A stretch of DNA of 64,000 bases from Guyparkeria halophila (GTDB lineage Bacteria; Pseudomonadota; Gammaproteobacteria; Halothiobacillales; Halothiobacillaceae), in assembly GCF_034479635.1 (NCBI RefSeq), contig NZ_CP140153.1, forward strand, positions 689,501 through 753,500, written 5' to 3'. Under the pieces are notes generated by a model that was not told the DNA's origin, searched no databases, and saw nothing but the letters and a program-made list of their open reading frames with translations. Positions within the stretch are counted from its first letter, which is position 1; each line of letters opens with the position of its first letter. The position numbers and the translations under genes are program-made. Positions 16,485 to 25,709 of the stretch are shown here, piece after piece.

Positions 16485-17909
16485 TTAGAGCACGTCGGCG
16501 GCAAATTCGGCCAGGCGCGAGCGTTCGCCGCGGGTCAGCGTTACATGCGCCCCGTGGGGCCAGCCGCGGAAGCGGTCGACCACGAAGGTCAGCCCCGAAC
16601 TGGTCTCGGTGAGATAGGGGGTGTCGATCTGCGCGATGTTGCCCAGGCAGACCATCTTGGTCCCCGGGCCGGCGCGGGTGATCAGGGTGCGCATCTGCTT
16701 GGCGGTGAGGTTCTGCGCCTCGTCGATGATGACGAACTTGTTCTGGAAGGTCCGGCCCCGCATGAAGTTGAGTGACCGGATCTTGATGCGCGATTGCAGC
16801 AGGTCGTTGGTCGCGGCACGCTCCCACGAACCACCGCCGCCATCGGTCTTGGCAAGCACCTCGAGGTTGTCCATCAACGCGCCCATCCAGGGCGTCATCT
16901 TTTCCTCCTCGGTGCCGGGCAGAAAGCCGATGTCCTCGCCGACCGGGATGGTCACGCGGGTCATCACGATCTCGGTAAACAGCTTCTGCTCCAGCACCTG
17001 GGTCAGGGCGGCGGCGAGGGTCAGGAGGGTCTTGCCGGTGCCGGCCTGGCCGAGCAGGCTGACGAAATCCACCTCGGGGTCCATCAGTGCGTTCAGGGCG
17101 AAGCTCTGTTCCGGGTTGCGGGCGGTGATACCCCACACCGAGTGTCGTTCCTGCTGGTAATTGGTGACGCTCTCGAGCACGGCGCTGCCGTCGGCCTCGA
17201 CCTTGCGTACCACGGCGGTAAAGGGTGCCGGGGCCTCGAGTCGCAGGTAGAGGTTCGGGTACCACTCCGCGGTGTCGACGCCATGGATGCGGTAAAAGAC
17301 GCGCCCCTCCTCCTGCCAGGATTCGAGTGCCTCGCCGTGCGCTTCCCAGAAGTCCGGCCCGAGGGTTTCGTGGCCGGTGTGCAGTAACGAGACGTCATCA
17401 AGAACCTGATCGTTGTGGTAGTCCTCGGCCTTCAGTCCAACGGCGGTCGCCTTGATACGGAGGTTGATGTCCTTGGAGACCAGGATCACCTCGCGGTCGG
17501 TGATTCGCTCCTGCAAGGCCAGCGTGATGCCGAGGATCTGATTGTCGGCGCGGCTGCCCGGCAGACTCACCGGCAGGTCGTTGCTCTCCTCGCGCGTCTG
17601 CAGGAACAGTCGCCCGGTGGGCGTCACCGCATGCTCCGGCTGGCCATGCAGGGTGGTATGGATCGGGAGGCCCTGGTTGATCGTGGTGATGTCCACGTCG
17701 GTGAGCATCTCGTCGAGGAAACGACTCACCTGCCTTACGTTGCGGGCGGTCTCCGACTGGCCCTTCTTGCCGGCATCGAGCTCCTCGAGCACGATCATCG
17801 GCAGGTAGATATCGTGCTCCATGAAGCGGTAGAGGGCGGTGGGGTCGTGCATCAGCACGTTGGTATCGAGGATGAACAGGCAGCGGTGCTTGCGGGTGGT
17901 ATTGATCAT
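16485..17909 (-). CDS. PIN-PhoH fusion protein (PhoH2/YlaK type)
   Basis: The protein is 474 residues. An N-terminal PIN nuclease domain (about 10-145; LFILDTNVLMHDP with the first acidic residue, then VLEELDAGKKG, and the acidic VILVSKDINLRIKA) is joined to a PhoH P-loop ATPase (about 240-474). The Walker A is LLGQAGTGKTLLT, and Walker B is KFVIIDEAQNLT. PhoH2 proteins are ATP-dependent RNA helicase/RNases. The gene follows bcp on the same strand with 50 bases between, so the two may be co-transcribed. Confidence 0.93.
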   Translation of the reverse strand: MINTTRKHRCLFILDTNVLMHDPTALYRFMEHDIYLPMIVLEELDAGKKGQSETARNVRQVSRFLDEMLTDVDITTINQGLPIHTTLHGQPEHAVTPTGRLFLQTREESNDLPVSLPGSRADNQILGITLALQERITDREVILVSKDINLRIKATAVGLKAEDYHNDQVLDDVSLLHTGHETLGPDFWEAHGEALESWQEEGRVFYRIHGVDTAEWYPNLYLRLEAPAPFTAVVRKVEADGSAVLESVTNYQQERHSVWGITARNPEQSFALNALMDPEVDFVSLLGQAGTGKTLLTLAAALTQVLEQKLFTEIVMTRVTIPVGEDIGFLPGTEEEKMTPWMGALMDNLEVLAKTDGGGGSWERAATNDLLQSRIKIRSLNFMRGRTFQNKFVIIDEAQNLTAKQMRTLITRAGPGTKMVCLGNIAQIDTPYLTETSSGLTFVVDRFRGWPHGAHVTLTRGERSRLAEFAADVL

Positions 17910-17959
17910 CGCGTGGGTCTTGCTCCCTGCTGGTGGTTAAAGGCGGGCTGTCGGCCTTC

Positions 17960-18454
17960 TTAAAGGGCCTTGACCGCCTCGAGTACCGCCTCGACGTGAC
18001 CCGGCACCTTGACCTTGCGCCAGGCCTGCCGGATCACGCCGTCGGCGTCGATGAGAAACGTGCTGCGCTCGATGCCCTCGAAGCGCTTGCCGAACATGTT
18101 CTTCATGCGCAGGACGTTGAAGGCCTGACTGATCGAGCGGTCCGTGTCGGCGATCAACGGGAACTCGATGCCCTGCTTGTCGCAGAACTTGCGATGGCTG
18201 GTCGCATCATCGTTCGACACGCCCACGACCTGGGCCCCGGCCGCCTCGAAGGCGGGCAGGGCCGCCTGGAAGTCGCGTGCCTCGGTGGTGCAGCCGGGGG
18301 TGTTGTCACGCGGGTAGAAGTAGAGCACCAGCGGGGCGCCGCGCAAATCGGCCAATCCCAGCGTCGCGCCGTCGGTGGTCAGACCAGTGAAATCCGGGGC
18401 TGGCTGGCCCGGACGGGGTTCGGGGGAGGGCGTGGCGGTGCTCTGGCTACTCAT
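17960..18454 (-). CDS. bcp: Thiol peroxidase of the BCP/PrxQ family
   Basis: The protein is 164 residues and cytoplasmic. It reduces hydroperoxides using thioredoxin. The peroxidatic Cys is residue 55 in YPRDNTPGCTTEARDF. There is no Cys five residues later as in E. coli, but Cys91 (HRKFCDKQG) lies 36 residues away, the position of the resolving Cys in the alpha-3 subtype of PrxQ, so a disulfide-forming two-Cys enzyme is likely. It is divergent from dapA. Confidence 0.93.
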   Translation of the reverse strand: MSSQSTATPSPEPRPGQPAPDFTGLTTDGATLGLADLRGAPLVLYFYPRDNTPGCTTEARDFQAALPAFEAAGAQVVGVSNDDATSHRKFCDKQGIEFPLIADTDRSISQAFNVLRMKNMFGKRFEGIERSTFLIDADGVIRQAWRKVKVPGHVEAVLEAVKAL

Positions 18455-18525
18455 TGGGCTTGATGGAACTCCTCGGCTGTGACGATGTGATGAAACCGGG
18501 TATCCGGCGATTGGCTCCTATGCTC

Positions 18526-18534
18526 AATATAGCA
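18526..18534 (-). promoter_or_regulatory. Possible extended -10 for bcp
   Basis: The minus strand reads TGCTATATT, an extended -10 element, about 70 bases before the bcp start. No convincing -35 is visible. Confidence 0.35.
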
Positions 18535-18593
18535 GTCGTCCGAAGACCCGTGCGGGCTGGGACGACAGGGCATGGGACCGTGGTTGCTCCGGC

Positions 18594-18623
18594 TTGTCAC
18601 TGGCGGATAACTGCCGGTACTAT
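18594..18623 (+). promoter_or_regulatory. Sigma-70 promoter of dapA-bamC
   Basis: TTGTCA (18594-18599), an 18-base spacer, TACTAT (18618-18623), about 100 bases before the dapA ATG. Confidence 0.6.
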
Positions 18624-18726
18624 GCGAGTTTGGCCCCGCCCTCTCGAGGACCTTCCACAAGGTTGTCAACGGGGCAGGACGGCCGCGATCCACCGATCCG
18701 TAGGCGATAGAGACACGCGAGGCGAC

Positions 18727-19623
18727 ATGGCGGCGAAAACCATTACCGGCAGCATGGTGGCCCTGGTCACCCCATTGCACGAAGACGGCGCAGTGGATTA
18801 TGTCGGTCTCAAACGCCTGATCGAATGGCACGTTGCCGCCGGGACTCACGCGATTGTCGCGGTCGGCACCACGGGCGAGTCGGCGACCCTCGACTACGAA
18901 GAGCACATCGCCGTGATCCGTGCCACCGTGGACCTGACCGGCGGCCGCGTGCCGGTGATTGCCGGCACCGGCGCGAACTCCACCCGCGAGGCGCTTGCCC
19001 TGGCGCGTGGTGCCCGATCCGCTGGTGCCGACGCGCATCTCTCGGTCACCCCCTACTACAACAAGCCCACCCAGGAAGGTCTCAAGCAGCACTTCCGCGC
19101 GATCGCCGACGCGGTCGACTTGCCGATGATTCTCTATAACGTCCCCGGCCGCACGGCGGTGGACATGGCGCCGGACACGACCTTGTCCCTGGCCGAGCAC
19201 CGCAACATCGTCGGCATCAAGGAGGCCACCGGCTCGATCGAGCGCATGCGCGACATCATCCAGCGTGGCCCGGCCGACTTCGCCGTCTACAGTGGCGAGG
19301 ACAATCTGGGTGCGGCCTGTATGCTCGCAGGGGGGCAGGGCAGCATCTCGGTGACCGCCAACGTCGCGCCGACATTGATGGCGCAGATGGCCGATGCAGC
19401 GCTCGCCGGTGACGAGGGGGCGACCGAGTCGCTGGACGCCCGCCTGGCACCGCTGCATCGCGAACTTTTCTGTCAGACCAATCCGATTCCGGTCAAATGG
19501 GCCCTGCACCGCATGGGCCTGATCGGACCGACGTTGCGCCTGCCGCTTACCCCGCTGGATGGCTATTGCCATGCGGGTCTCGAGCAGGCGCTCAACGAGG
19601 CCGGCTGCCTCGAGTCCGATTGA
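18727..19623 (+). CDS. dapA: 4-hydroxy-tetrahydrodipicolinate synthase
   Basis: The protein is 298 residues. It condenses pyruvate with aspartate semialdehyde in lysine/diaminopimelate synthesis. The TIM-barrel signature residues are visible: GTTGES (Thr-Thr pair), VTPYYNKP (Tyr), NVPGRT (Arg), and the Schiff-base Lys in VGIKEATG. The ATG at 18727 starts the family N-terminus MAAKTITGSMVALVTP; the frame is open further upstream but without coding character. bamC follows after 55 bases, the common dapA-bamC arrangement. Confidence 0.96.
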   Translation: MAAKTITGSMVALVTPLHEDGAVDYVGLKRLIEWHVAAGTHAIVAVGTTGESATLDYEEHIAVIRATVDLTGGRVPVIAGTGANSTREALALARGARSAGADAHLSVTPYYNKPTQEGLKQHFRAIADAVDLPMILYNVPGRTAVDMAPDTTLSLAEHRNIVGIKEATGSIERMRDIIQRGPADFAVYSGEDNLGAACMLAGGQGSISVTANVAPTLMAQMADAALAGDEGATESLDARLAPLHRELFCQTNPIPVKWALHRMGLIGPTLRLPLTPLDGYCHAGLEQALNEAGCLESD

Positions 19624-19678
19624 CCCGAACCGTCCTCAGACACCCGACACTCAAACAAGACACTGGAACCGAACAGGC

Positions 19679-20794
19679 ATGCGATACCCCACCCCCTCCC
19701 GGATGTTGACCTTCGCCGCACTGGCGGCCACGGGCCTGATCAGCGGTTGCTCCAGCATTCCGTTCATCGGCGGCGACGATGACCGCGATGCCGACCGTGC
19801 CGCGCAACTGGAAGTGCCGCCGGCGTTTTCCGCCCCGGCCGCCGGTGGTTCGGTCGCCCTGCCGGAGATCGCCTCGGCCCGTGCCGAGCAGATGTCGCGC
19901 AATCAGGACAGCGGTGTGCTCGCGACGGGTACCGACATCCGGGTGGCCGGTGAGCCGGGTAGCCGCTACCTGGTCGTGGGCACCGATCCCGACTCCGTCT
20001 GGCCGAAACTGCAGGGCTTTCTGCGCGACGAGGGTTATTCCATCCGTCGGCTGGAGCCGGGCGTCGGCCTGATCGAAACGGACTGGACCGGCGTGGCCAG
20101 CAACGACGGGGGAGGCTTCAACATCATGAGCTTCCTCAAGATCGCCCAGGACACGCTGTTCAAGCCGGACTCGATCGAGAAGGTGCGTCTGCGCATCGAG
20201 CGGGGCGAGGGCGACAACGAGACGCTGGTGTTCGTGACCGGGCAGAAGCGCGAGTTGACCGGTGACGAGCCGCTGGTGCCGGGCGACGAGAGCACCACCT
20301 TCGAGTACAGCAACCCGGTCGACTCGCAGGCCATGACCGCCGAGACCATGTCGCGTCTGGCGGCCTATCTCTCCGGCAGCGACGCCGAGGAGTCCCGCGC
20401 CCTGGTCGGGCAGAAGTTCTCGGCCCGTTCCAAGGTGATCACCGGCGAGGAGCCCGAGGATCGCTACATCGAGGTCAGCCAGTCCTTCCCGCGTGCCTGG
20501 AACCGCGTTGGCCTGGCGCTGGATCGCCTCGGTTTCGATCCGGTCTCGCGCGATCAGGACGAGGGCGAGATCGAGGTCAAGCACAGCTACCCGCAGGGTC
20601 TCTACGAGGGCATCGTGATGCGCGGCGTGACCATCGACAAGGGCGCCGACATGACTCTGCACCTGACCCTCGAGGTCGAGCCGCGGCGTGACGGTGGTAC
20701 CGACGTGCGTATCGATCGGATCAACGTGGCCGGCGGTACCCTGCCGCAGGATCGCGCCGTGATCCTCTCCAAGATCAACGCCGAACTCGAGTGA
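19679..20794 (+). CDS. bamC: Outer membrane assembly lipoprotein BamC
   Basis: The protein is 371 residues, near the E. coli length of 344. It is a component of the BAM complex that inserts beta-barrel proteins. The signal peptide ends in the lipobox LISGCSS. An unstructured N-terminal stretch with IRVAGEPGSRYLVV leads into two helix-grip domains (about 105-215 and 255-365), starting near DSVWPKLQGFLRDEGYSI and FPRAWNRVGLALDRLGF. The ATG at 19679 directly precedes the signal peptide. Confidence 0.92.
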   Translation: MRYPTPSRMLTFAALAATGLISGCSSIPFIGGDDDRDADRAAQLEVPPAFSAPAAGGSVALPEIASARAEQMSRNQDSGVLATGTDIRVAGEPGSRYLVVGTDPDSVWPKLQGFLRDEGYSIRRLEPGVGLIETDWTGVASNDGGGFNIMSFLKIAQDTLFKPDSIEKVRLRIERGEGDNETLVFVTGQKRELTGDEPLVPGDESTTFEYSNPVDSQAMTAETMSRLAAYLSGSDAEESRALVGQKFSARSKVITGEEPEDRYIEVSQSFPRAWNRVGLALDRLGFDPVSRDQDEGEIEVKHSYPQGLYEGIVMRGVTIDKGADMTLHLTLEVEPRRDGGTDVRIDRINVAGGTLPQDRAVILSKINAELE

Positions 20795-20833
20795 TCCGGT
20801 CGGGCCCGTCGGGGTCCGATCGTGACCTGCGGT

Positions 20834-20870
20834 AAAAAAAGGCCCCGTCTCGCCGAGACGGGGCCTTTTC
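20834..20870. terminator. Bidirectional terminator between bamC and folE2
   Basis: Seven A residues, GGCCCCGTCTCG, CC, GAGACGGGGCC, then a T-tract. It serves both convergent genes. Confidence 0.93.
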
Positions 20871-20908
20871 TATTTGCTGCGGCGGTCGGCCGTTGGCCTA
20901 ACGCCTCG

Positions 20909-21697
20909 TCATTGTCCGGGGCGATGGATCACGGCCCAGGCCGAGTGGTTATGGATCGACTCGAAATTCTCGACGCTGATCGAGAAGCCGTTGAGTCCCG
21001 GGTAGCCTTCCAGGGCATTGGCGACATCGCGCACCATGTCCTCGACGAACTTGGGATTGTCGAAGGCGTACTCGGTGATGTACTTCTCGTCCGGTCGCTT
21101 GAGCAGCCCCCACAGCGGGCAGGAACCCTGGTCTTCCACCGCGGTGATCAGATCGCGCAACGAGAGCGCCGGGTCGCCGATTTCCGTCTCGACGGTGATG
21201 TGAGAGCGCTGGTTGTGCGCCCCGTAGGCCGAGATCTCCTTCGAGCAGGGGCAGAGGCTGGTCACCGGGATCACCAGCTTGAGGCCGATGTGCGGTCGTC
21301 CACCCTCGACCCGTCCGATCAGGGTGACGTCGTAGTCCATCATCGCCCCCTGGCCACTGACGGGGGCGTCCTTGGCGATGAAGTAGGGGAACGAGAAGCG
21401 CGCCTCGCCCGAGTGTGCCTCCAGTCGCTCGATCATCGCCTCGGTCCAGTCGGCCAGGCTGTCCACGGAGAGCCGCAGCGGCCCTTCGTTGAGCAGTGCC
21501 ACGAAGCGCGACATGTGGGTGCCCTTCTTGTCGGCCGGCAGCCCCACGGTCAGTTGGCACTCGGCGACGGTCGACTGTTCCTTGCCGTGGTCGAGGAAGG
21601 TCATGGGATGACGAATCGCCTTGATGCCCACCTGGTCGATCGCGATATCGCGCGCATCGTGGCTGGACTGGACATCGGGCATGTCGTGGCTGTTCAT
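20909..21697 (-). CDS. folE2: GTP cyclohydrolase FolE2 (type IB)
   Basis: The protein is 262 residues. It converts GTP to dihydroneopterin triphosphate for folate and, through QueD, queuosine. The FolE2 signature VTSLCPCSKEIS with the catalytic Cys, QRSHITVETE, and the C-terminal FESIHNHSA are present. FolE2 can use metals other than zinc and in many bacteria is induced under zinc limitation. No FolE1 is seen in the window. queD lies upstream in the same orientation, but a 270-bp structured repeat occupies the 358-bp gap. Confidence 0.95.
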   Translation of the reverse strand: MNSHDMPDVQSSHDARDIAIDQVGIKAIRHPMTFLDHGKEQSTVAECQLTVGLPADKKGTHMSRFVALLNEGPLRLSVDSLADWTEAMIERLEAHSGEARFSFPYFIAKDAPVSGQGAMMDYDVTLIGRVEGGRPHIGLKLVIPVTSLCPCSKEISAYGAHNQRSHITVETEIGDPALSLRDLITAVEDQGSCPLWGLLKRPDEKYITEYAFDNPKFVEDMVRDVANALEGYPGLNGFSISVENFESIHNHSAWAVIHRPGQ

Positions 21698-21786
21698 GGG
21701 CAGTTCAAACGCTGTGTAAGTGGTTGGGGGAGTGGCATTTCGGGGCCCGACTCTAGCACGCCGTTGCAGGCTTCGCCGGGCGGCTC

Positions 21787-22056
21787 AAGGAAACTCTGCA
21801 CGAATGCCATGCCACTCTGGCTTGGCGAGACGTTCGTGATCAAGGCGCGATGTCGCCGGCGTGCCGGTGGCCACGTCAAGACATCGCAACGCCGAGCACG
21901 GGCGACTCGCTAAGCCCCGCAGGGCGCGCCTTGAGCAGGGCATCTGCTGCGTTGTCGTCCTTGGAAAGGGAACAACCCTTTCGCGGCGGACGAACGCCTT
22001 GCATCTGCCCGGCTCAAGGCACGCAGAGCGGTATGGCATTCGTGCAGGGTTTCCCT
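21787..22056 (-). repeat. Structured intergenic repeat, copy 2 (full length, 270 bp)
   Basis: Perfect 15-bp terminal inverted repeat (21796-21810 with 22033-22047). The arms on the + strand are GCTTGGCGAG (21820-21829) with CTCGCTAAGC (21906-21915), enclosing GCGATGTC/GACATCGC (21847-21854, 21880-21887); and GCGCGCCTTGAGC (21924-21936) with GCTCAAGGCACGC (22012-22024), enclosing GAAAGGG/CCCTTTC (21964-21970, 21976-21982). Its last base is the first base of the queD stop codon. Read in reverse it aligns with copy 1 over the full length. Confidence 0.8.
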
Positions 22057-22457
22057 CAGGGGCGGAAGGTGACCGCCGAGCGCGCATTTTCCCAGACCGT
22101 GACGGCCGAGACCCGGTAGGCCTCGGTGTCGAAGGTCGTGGCCAGGGCCTGGTGGAAGTAGGCGGCCAGGTGTTCGGCGGTGGGATTGACCGTGTCGAAG
22201 GGTGGCACCTCGTTGAGGTAGGCATGGTCGAGCTGCTTGGCGATCTCGCGGGCCCGGGTCCGGATCACCTTGAAGTCGACCACCATGCCGACGTCGTCGA
22301 GCCGTTGGCCGGTGACCTCGATCACCACGCGCCAGTTGTGGCCGTGCAGTCGGGCACAGTTGCCGTCGTAGCCGTGCAACCGGTGGGCCGCGGCGAATTC
22401 CACCTCGGTGGTCAGGGTGTAACTGCCCCCTGACGGCAGGGAAGACGGGGTGCTCAT
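22056..22457 (-). CDS. queD: 6-carboxy-5,6,7,8-tetrahydropterin synthase
   Basis: The protein is 133 residues. It converts dihydroneopterin triphosphate to 6-carboxytetrahydropterin, the second step of queuosine synthesis. The zinc ligands are His in FAAAHRLHGY and the two His in LHGHNW. The catalytic Cys is in GNCARLHGH, and LDHAYLNEV and PTAEHLA are typical. It overlaps the dxs 3' end by four bases, so it is likely translated with the dxs/ispA/xseB mRNA upstream or has an internal start there. Confidence 0.94.
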   Translation of the reverse strand: MSTPSSLPSGGSYTLTTEVEFAAAHRLHGYDGNCARLHGHNWRVVIEVTGQRLDDVGMVVDFKVIRTRAREIAKQLDHAYLNEVPPFDTVNPTAEHLAAYFHQALATTFDTEAYRVSAVTVWENARSAVTFRP

Positions 22458-24379
22458 GTGGCGCTTACCTTGTCTGGTTTCCCTATAAATGCGGCGATAC
22501 TAGCGGCGATCGACCGAGAATCAAGCCCGGAGTCGGCAAGGCATTCCTCGCGGCTACCATGCTCGATGAAGCGGTCTTCGATTCCCAGGCGCAGGCCGGG
22601 GAGATTTACGCCGTGCTCGGCCAGCGCGAGCAGTAACTCGCTGCCCACCCCGCCGATGCGGCTGCCTTCCTCGACGGTGACCACGGCGTCGTGTTCCGCC
22701 GCCAGTTCGGCCAGGGGAGCGATCGCCAGCGGCCGGGCCCAGCGCAGGTTCACCAGCGTGGTATCCAGCGTCTCGCTGATCGGAATCAGCCGTTCGACCA
22801 TCGCGCCAATGCCGATCAACAGCACCCGCCGGGGCGTCTGTGCCTCACTGCGACGCAGCAGGCGCGGGGAGGTGGCGGCCTTGTCCAGTGGCTGTCCGCC
22901 CAGGTCGTCCGGGCATCGGTCGCGCGGATAGCGAACCAGGCAGGGGCCATCGTGTACCAGGGCCCAGTCGATCGCCTCGCGCAGATCGTGTGCATCGGCC
23001 GGGACGGCGACGGCGAGATTCGGCACGCTCATCCCCAACGAAAGGTCAAAGCTGCCCGCGTGGGTGGGGCCGTCCGGGCCCACCAGGCCGGCGCGATCGA
23101 CCAAGAACGTCACGGGCAGGTCCTGCAGGGCGATGTCGTGGATCACCTGGTCCCAGGCGCGTTGCAGGAAGGTCGAATAGATCGCGACCACCGGGCGCAT
23201 GCCTTCGGTGGCCAGGCCACCGGCCAGCGTGACGGCATGCTGTTCGGCGATGCCTACGTCAAAGAGTCGCTCCGGGAAGCGGGCGGCAAACCCCTTGAGC
23301 CCGGAACCCTCGACCATCGCCGGGGTGATCGCGACCACGCGCTCGTCTTGCTCTGCGTGGTGTTCGAGTCGACCGGCGGCGACCTCGGTCCAGGTCGGTG
23401 GCGCGGCGGACTTGGGCTGGTGGTCGGTCGACGGGGTCATCGCCCGACTCACGCCGTTGCGGCCCACGCCGTGAAAACCGACCGGGTCGCGCTCGGCCGG
23501 GGCCAGGCCGCGACCCTTTTGCGTGACCACGTGCAGCAGGCGCGGCCCGCGTTGCTCGCGCAGGTTGCCAAGGGTGTCGAGCAGGGTGTCGAGATCGTGA
23601 CCGTCGATCGGGCCGAAGTAGCGAAAGCCCAGTTCCTCGAACAGGCTCGAGGTGCCCAGGAGATGGCGCATGCCGTCACGCAGCCCCGCGCGGGTCGAGC
23701 CGAGCAATTCGCCCAGCGGGCCGGCCTGGGCGAGCATTTCCTCGCCGGAGTGGCGGAATCGCTCGATCATCGGGTTGCTGCGCAGGCGGGTCAGGTGCTG
23801 GTTGAGCGCGCCGACATTCGCCGAGATGCTCATCTCGTTGTCGTTGACGATCACCAGCAGGTTGGCCTGGCGGTCGCCGGCGTGATTGAGGGCCTCGAAG
23901 GCCTGCCCGGCGGTCAGCGCCCCGTCGCCGATGATGGCCACGGCGTGCCGGTCCTCGCCTTTCTGTTCGGCCGCGAGGGCCATGCCCAGGGCGGCGCTCA
24001 CCGAGGTGCTGGAATGGCCGGCACCGAACGGGTCGTATTCGCTTTCCGCGCGCCGGGTGAAGCCGGCCGGGCCACCGTGCTGGCGCAACTGGCTCATCCA
24101 GGCGCGACGACCGGTGAGCATCTTGTGCAGGTAGGTCTGGTGGCCGACATCCCAGACCAGGCGGTCGTAGGGGGTGTCGAATACCCGGTGGAGTGCCAGA
24201 GTGAGCTCGACCACGCCGAGATTGGCGGCTAGGTGTCCGCCGGTCGCCTCGACCTGCTCGAGCAGCGCATGGCGCATCTCCTCGGCCAGCGTGGCGAGTG
24301 AACCGCGCGAGAGGGCTCGAAGGTCGGCCGGTCGCTCGATCAGATCGAGCAGGTGTGTCTGGCGGGGGGAGAGCGGCAT
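22454..24379 (-). CDS. dxs: 1-deoxy-D-xylulose-5-phosphate synthase
   Basis: The protein is 641 residues. This thiamine-diphosphate enzyme makes DXP from pyruvate and glyceraldehyde-3-phosphate, the first step of the MEP isoprenoid pathway. The ThDP motif GDGALTAGQAFEALNHAG ends in NDNEMSIS. DVGHQTYLHKMLTGR and the C-terminal VDRAGLVGPDGPTHAG are family signatures. The ATG at 24379 overlaps the ispA stop (TGATG); a longer frame upstream is antisense-like sequence over ispA. Confidence 0.97.
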   Translation of the reverse strand: MPLSPRQTHLLDLIERPADLRALSRGSLATLAEEMRHALLEQVEATGGHLAANLGVVELTLALHRVFDTPYDRLVWDVGHQTYLHKMLTGRRAWMSQLRQHGGPAGFTRRAESEYDPFGAGHSSTSVSAALGMALAAEQKGEDRHAVAIIGDGALTAGQAFEALNHAGDRQANLLVIVNDNEMSISANVGALNQHLTRLRSNPMIERFRHSGEEMLAQAGPLGELLGSTRAGLRDGMRHLLGTSSLFEELGFRYFGPIDGHDLDTLLDTLGNLREQRGPRLLHVVTQKGRGLAPAERDPVGFHGVGRNGVSRAMTPSTDHQPKSAAPPTWTEVAAGRLEHHAEQDERVVAITPAMVEGSGLKGFAARFPERLFDVGIAEQHAVTLAGGLATEGMRPVVAIYSTFLQRAWDQVIHDIALQDLPVTFLVDRAGLVGPDGPTHAGSFDLSLGMSVPNLAVAVPADAHDLREAIDWALVHDGPCLVRYPRDRCPDDLGGQPLDKAATSPRLLRRSEAQTPRRVLLIGIGAMVERLIPISETLDTTLVNLRWARPLAIAPLAELAAEHDAVVTVEEGSRIGGVGSELLLALAEHGVNLPGLRLGIEDRFIEHGSREECLADSGLDSRSIAASIAAFIGKPDKVSAT

Positions 24380-25353
24380 CAGTAGCGCCGCCGAGTGACG
24401 AAATCGAGGCAGGCGCTCAGGGCTTGGCCATCGGCTCCGAGGGTGGCCAGTTCCCAGAGCACGGCATGGGCGTGACGCACGGTATCGTCGAGCTCGCGGC
24501 GTGCCCCGTCGAGACCCGCGACGGTGACGTAGGAGCACTTGTCCGTGGCGGCATCCTTGCCTGGAGTCTTGCCCAGATCCTCGGCCGAGCCGGTGACATC
24601 GAGGATGTCGTCCTGGATTTGGAAGGCGCGGCCCAGCAGGCGGCCGAAGTCGTCGACCAGTCGGAGCTGGCGCTCTGGCAGGCCCGCCCAGCGGGCGCCC
24701 ATCACCAGCGAGGCGCGGATCAGTGCACCGGTCTTGCGATCGTGCAGGTCGGCCAGTCGGGCGAGATCCGGGGCGCCGTCCTCCCCCACCTGACCGGCGA
24801 GGGCCAGATCGATTGCCTGGCCGCCAACCATGCCGGCTGGGCCGATCGCCGCGGCGAGGCGGCGTGTCCAGTCGAGTCGGGTGGCGGTGTCGGCTTGTGC
24901 CTCGGCCAGTGTCGTGAAGGCCAGGCTCTGCAGGGCGTCACCGGCGAGAATCGCGGTGGCCTCGTCGAAGGCGCGATGCAGGGTAGGGCGCCCGCGGCGA
25001 AGGTCGTCGTCATCCATGCTCGGCAGATCGTCGTGGACCAGCGAGTAGACATGCACGAGTTCGACCGCAATGGCCGCCGGCCACAGGCTGTCAAAACGCG
25101 ACTCGTCCGTTTCGGGCCACGGTCGGCCAATCAGGCTGCCGAGGAATACCAGGGCCGGGCGAAAGCGCTTGCCGCCGTCGAGGGTGGTGTGGCGCAGGGC
25201 GCGGGCCAGTCGAGGCGGGGTGTCGACAAGTTGGTGGTCGAGCGCCGCCGTCAGGCGCCCCTCGACCTGATCGCGGAACGCGGTCAGCCAGTTGTCGAAA
25301 CCATCCGGTGCGGCCAGGGTGCGGTGCGGGGCGTGGGGCGTCGCGTTGGTCAC
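24379..25353 (-). CDS. ispA: Farnesyl diphosphate synthase
   Basis: The protein is 324 residues from a GTG start. It is a polyprenyl synthase making farnesyl-PP from IPP and DMAPP. The first Asp-rich motif is LVHDDLPSMDDDD, the second is FQIQDDILD, and GGKRFRPALV and GDALQSLAF are also typical. No ATG lies between the xseB stop and the conserved region, so GTG at 25353, six bases after that stop, is the best start. Overlapping stops and starts show an xseB-ispA-dxs operon, the usual proteobacterial order. Confidence 0.93.
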   Translation of the reverse strand: MTNATPHAPHRTLAAPDGFDNWLTAFRDQVEGRLTAALDHQLVDTPPRLARALRHTTLDGGKRFRPALVFLGSLIGRPWPETDESRFDSLWPAAIAVELVHVYSLVHDDLPSMDDDDLRRGRPTLHRAFDEATAILAGDALQSLAFTTLAEAQADTATRLDWTRRLAAAIGPAGMVGGQAIDLALAGQVGEDGAPDLARLADLHDRKTGALIRASLVMGARWAGLPERQLRLVDDFGRLLGRAFQIQDDILDVTGSAEDLGKTPGKDAATDKCSYVTVAGLDGARRELDDTVRHAHAVLWELATLGADGQALSACLDFVTRRRY

Positions 25354-25358
25354 GGCTG

Positions 25359-25628
25359 TCAGGACGAGGGCTCGTCGCGTCCGGACTGATCCGCTGCCGG
25401 GTCGTTGATGATCGCCACTCGCCGCTCGGCCTCGTCGAGGGCCCGCTGGCACTGACGTTCGAGTTCGACGCCGCGTTCGTAGTCCTTGAGCGACTGCTCG
25501 AGGCTCTGCTCGCCGGTTTCCAGACGCGCCACGATTTGCTCGAGCTCGGTCAGTGCCTGCTCGTAGCGCGTGATCGCGGAGGGATCGCCGTTCTCGACGG
25601 TTTGCGGATTGATGGTCTTGGAATCCAT
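25359..25628 (-). CDS. xseB: Exodeoxyribonuclease VII small subunit
   Basis: The protein is 89 residues, mostly helical. It is the accessory subunit of the exonuclease that degrades single-stranded DNA. The signature is YEQALTELEQIVARLETGEQ, followed by SLEQSLKDYERGVEL. It is the first gene of the operon with ispA and dxs. Confidence 0.94.
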   Translation of the reverse strand: MDSKTINPQTVENGDPSAITRYEQALTELEQIVARLETGEQSLEQSLKDYERGVELERQCQRALDEAERRVAIINDPAADQSGRDEPSS

Positions 25629-25709
25629 GGGAAGCCTCTCGGATAGCGGCCCCGATTATATCGTTGAGGGGGTGGGGCGGCCAAAAGCGGTGGCCGGAAC
25701 GCCCGAGGC

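Noticed and set aside
17960-18454. BCP as a one-Cys enzyme
   Set aside because: The Cys five residues after the peroxidatic Cys is missing, but Cys91 is 36 residues away, the spacing of the alpha-3 PrxQ subtype.
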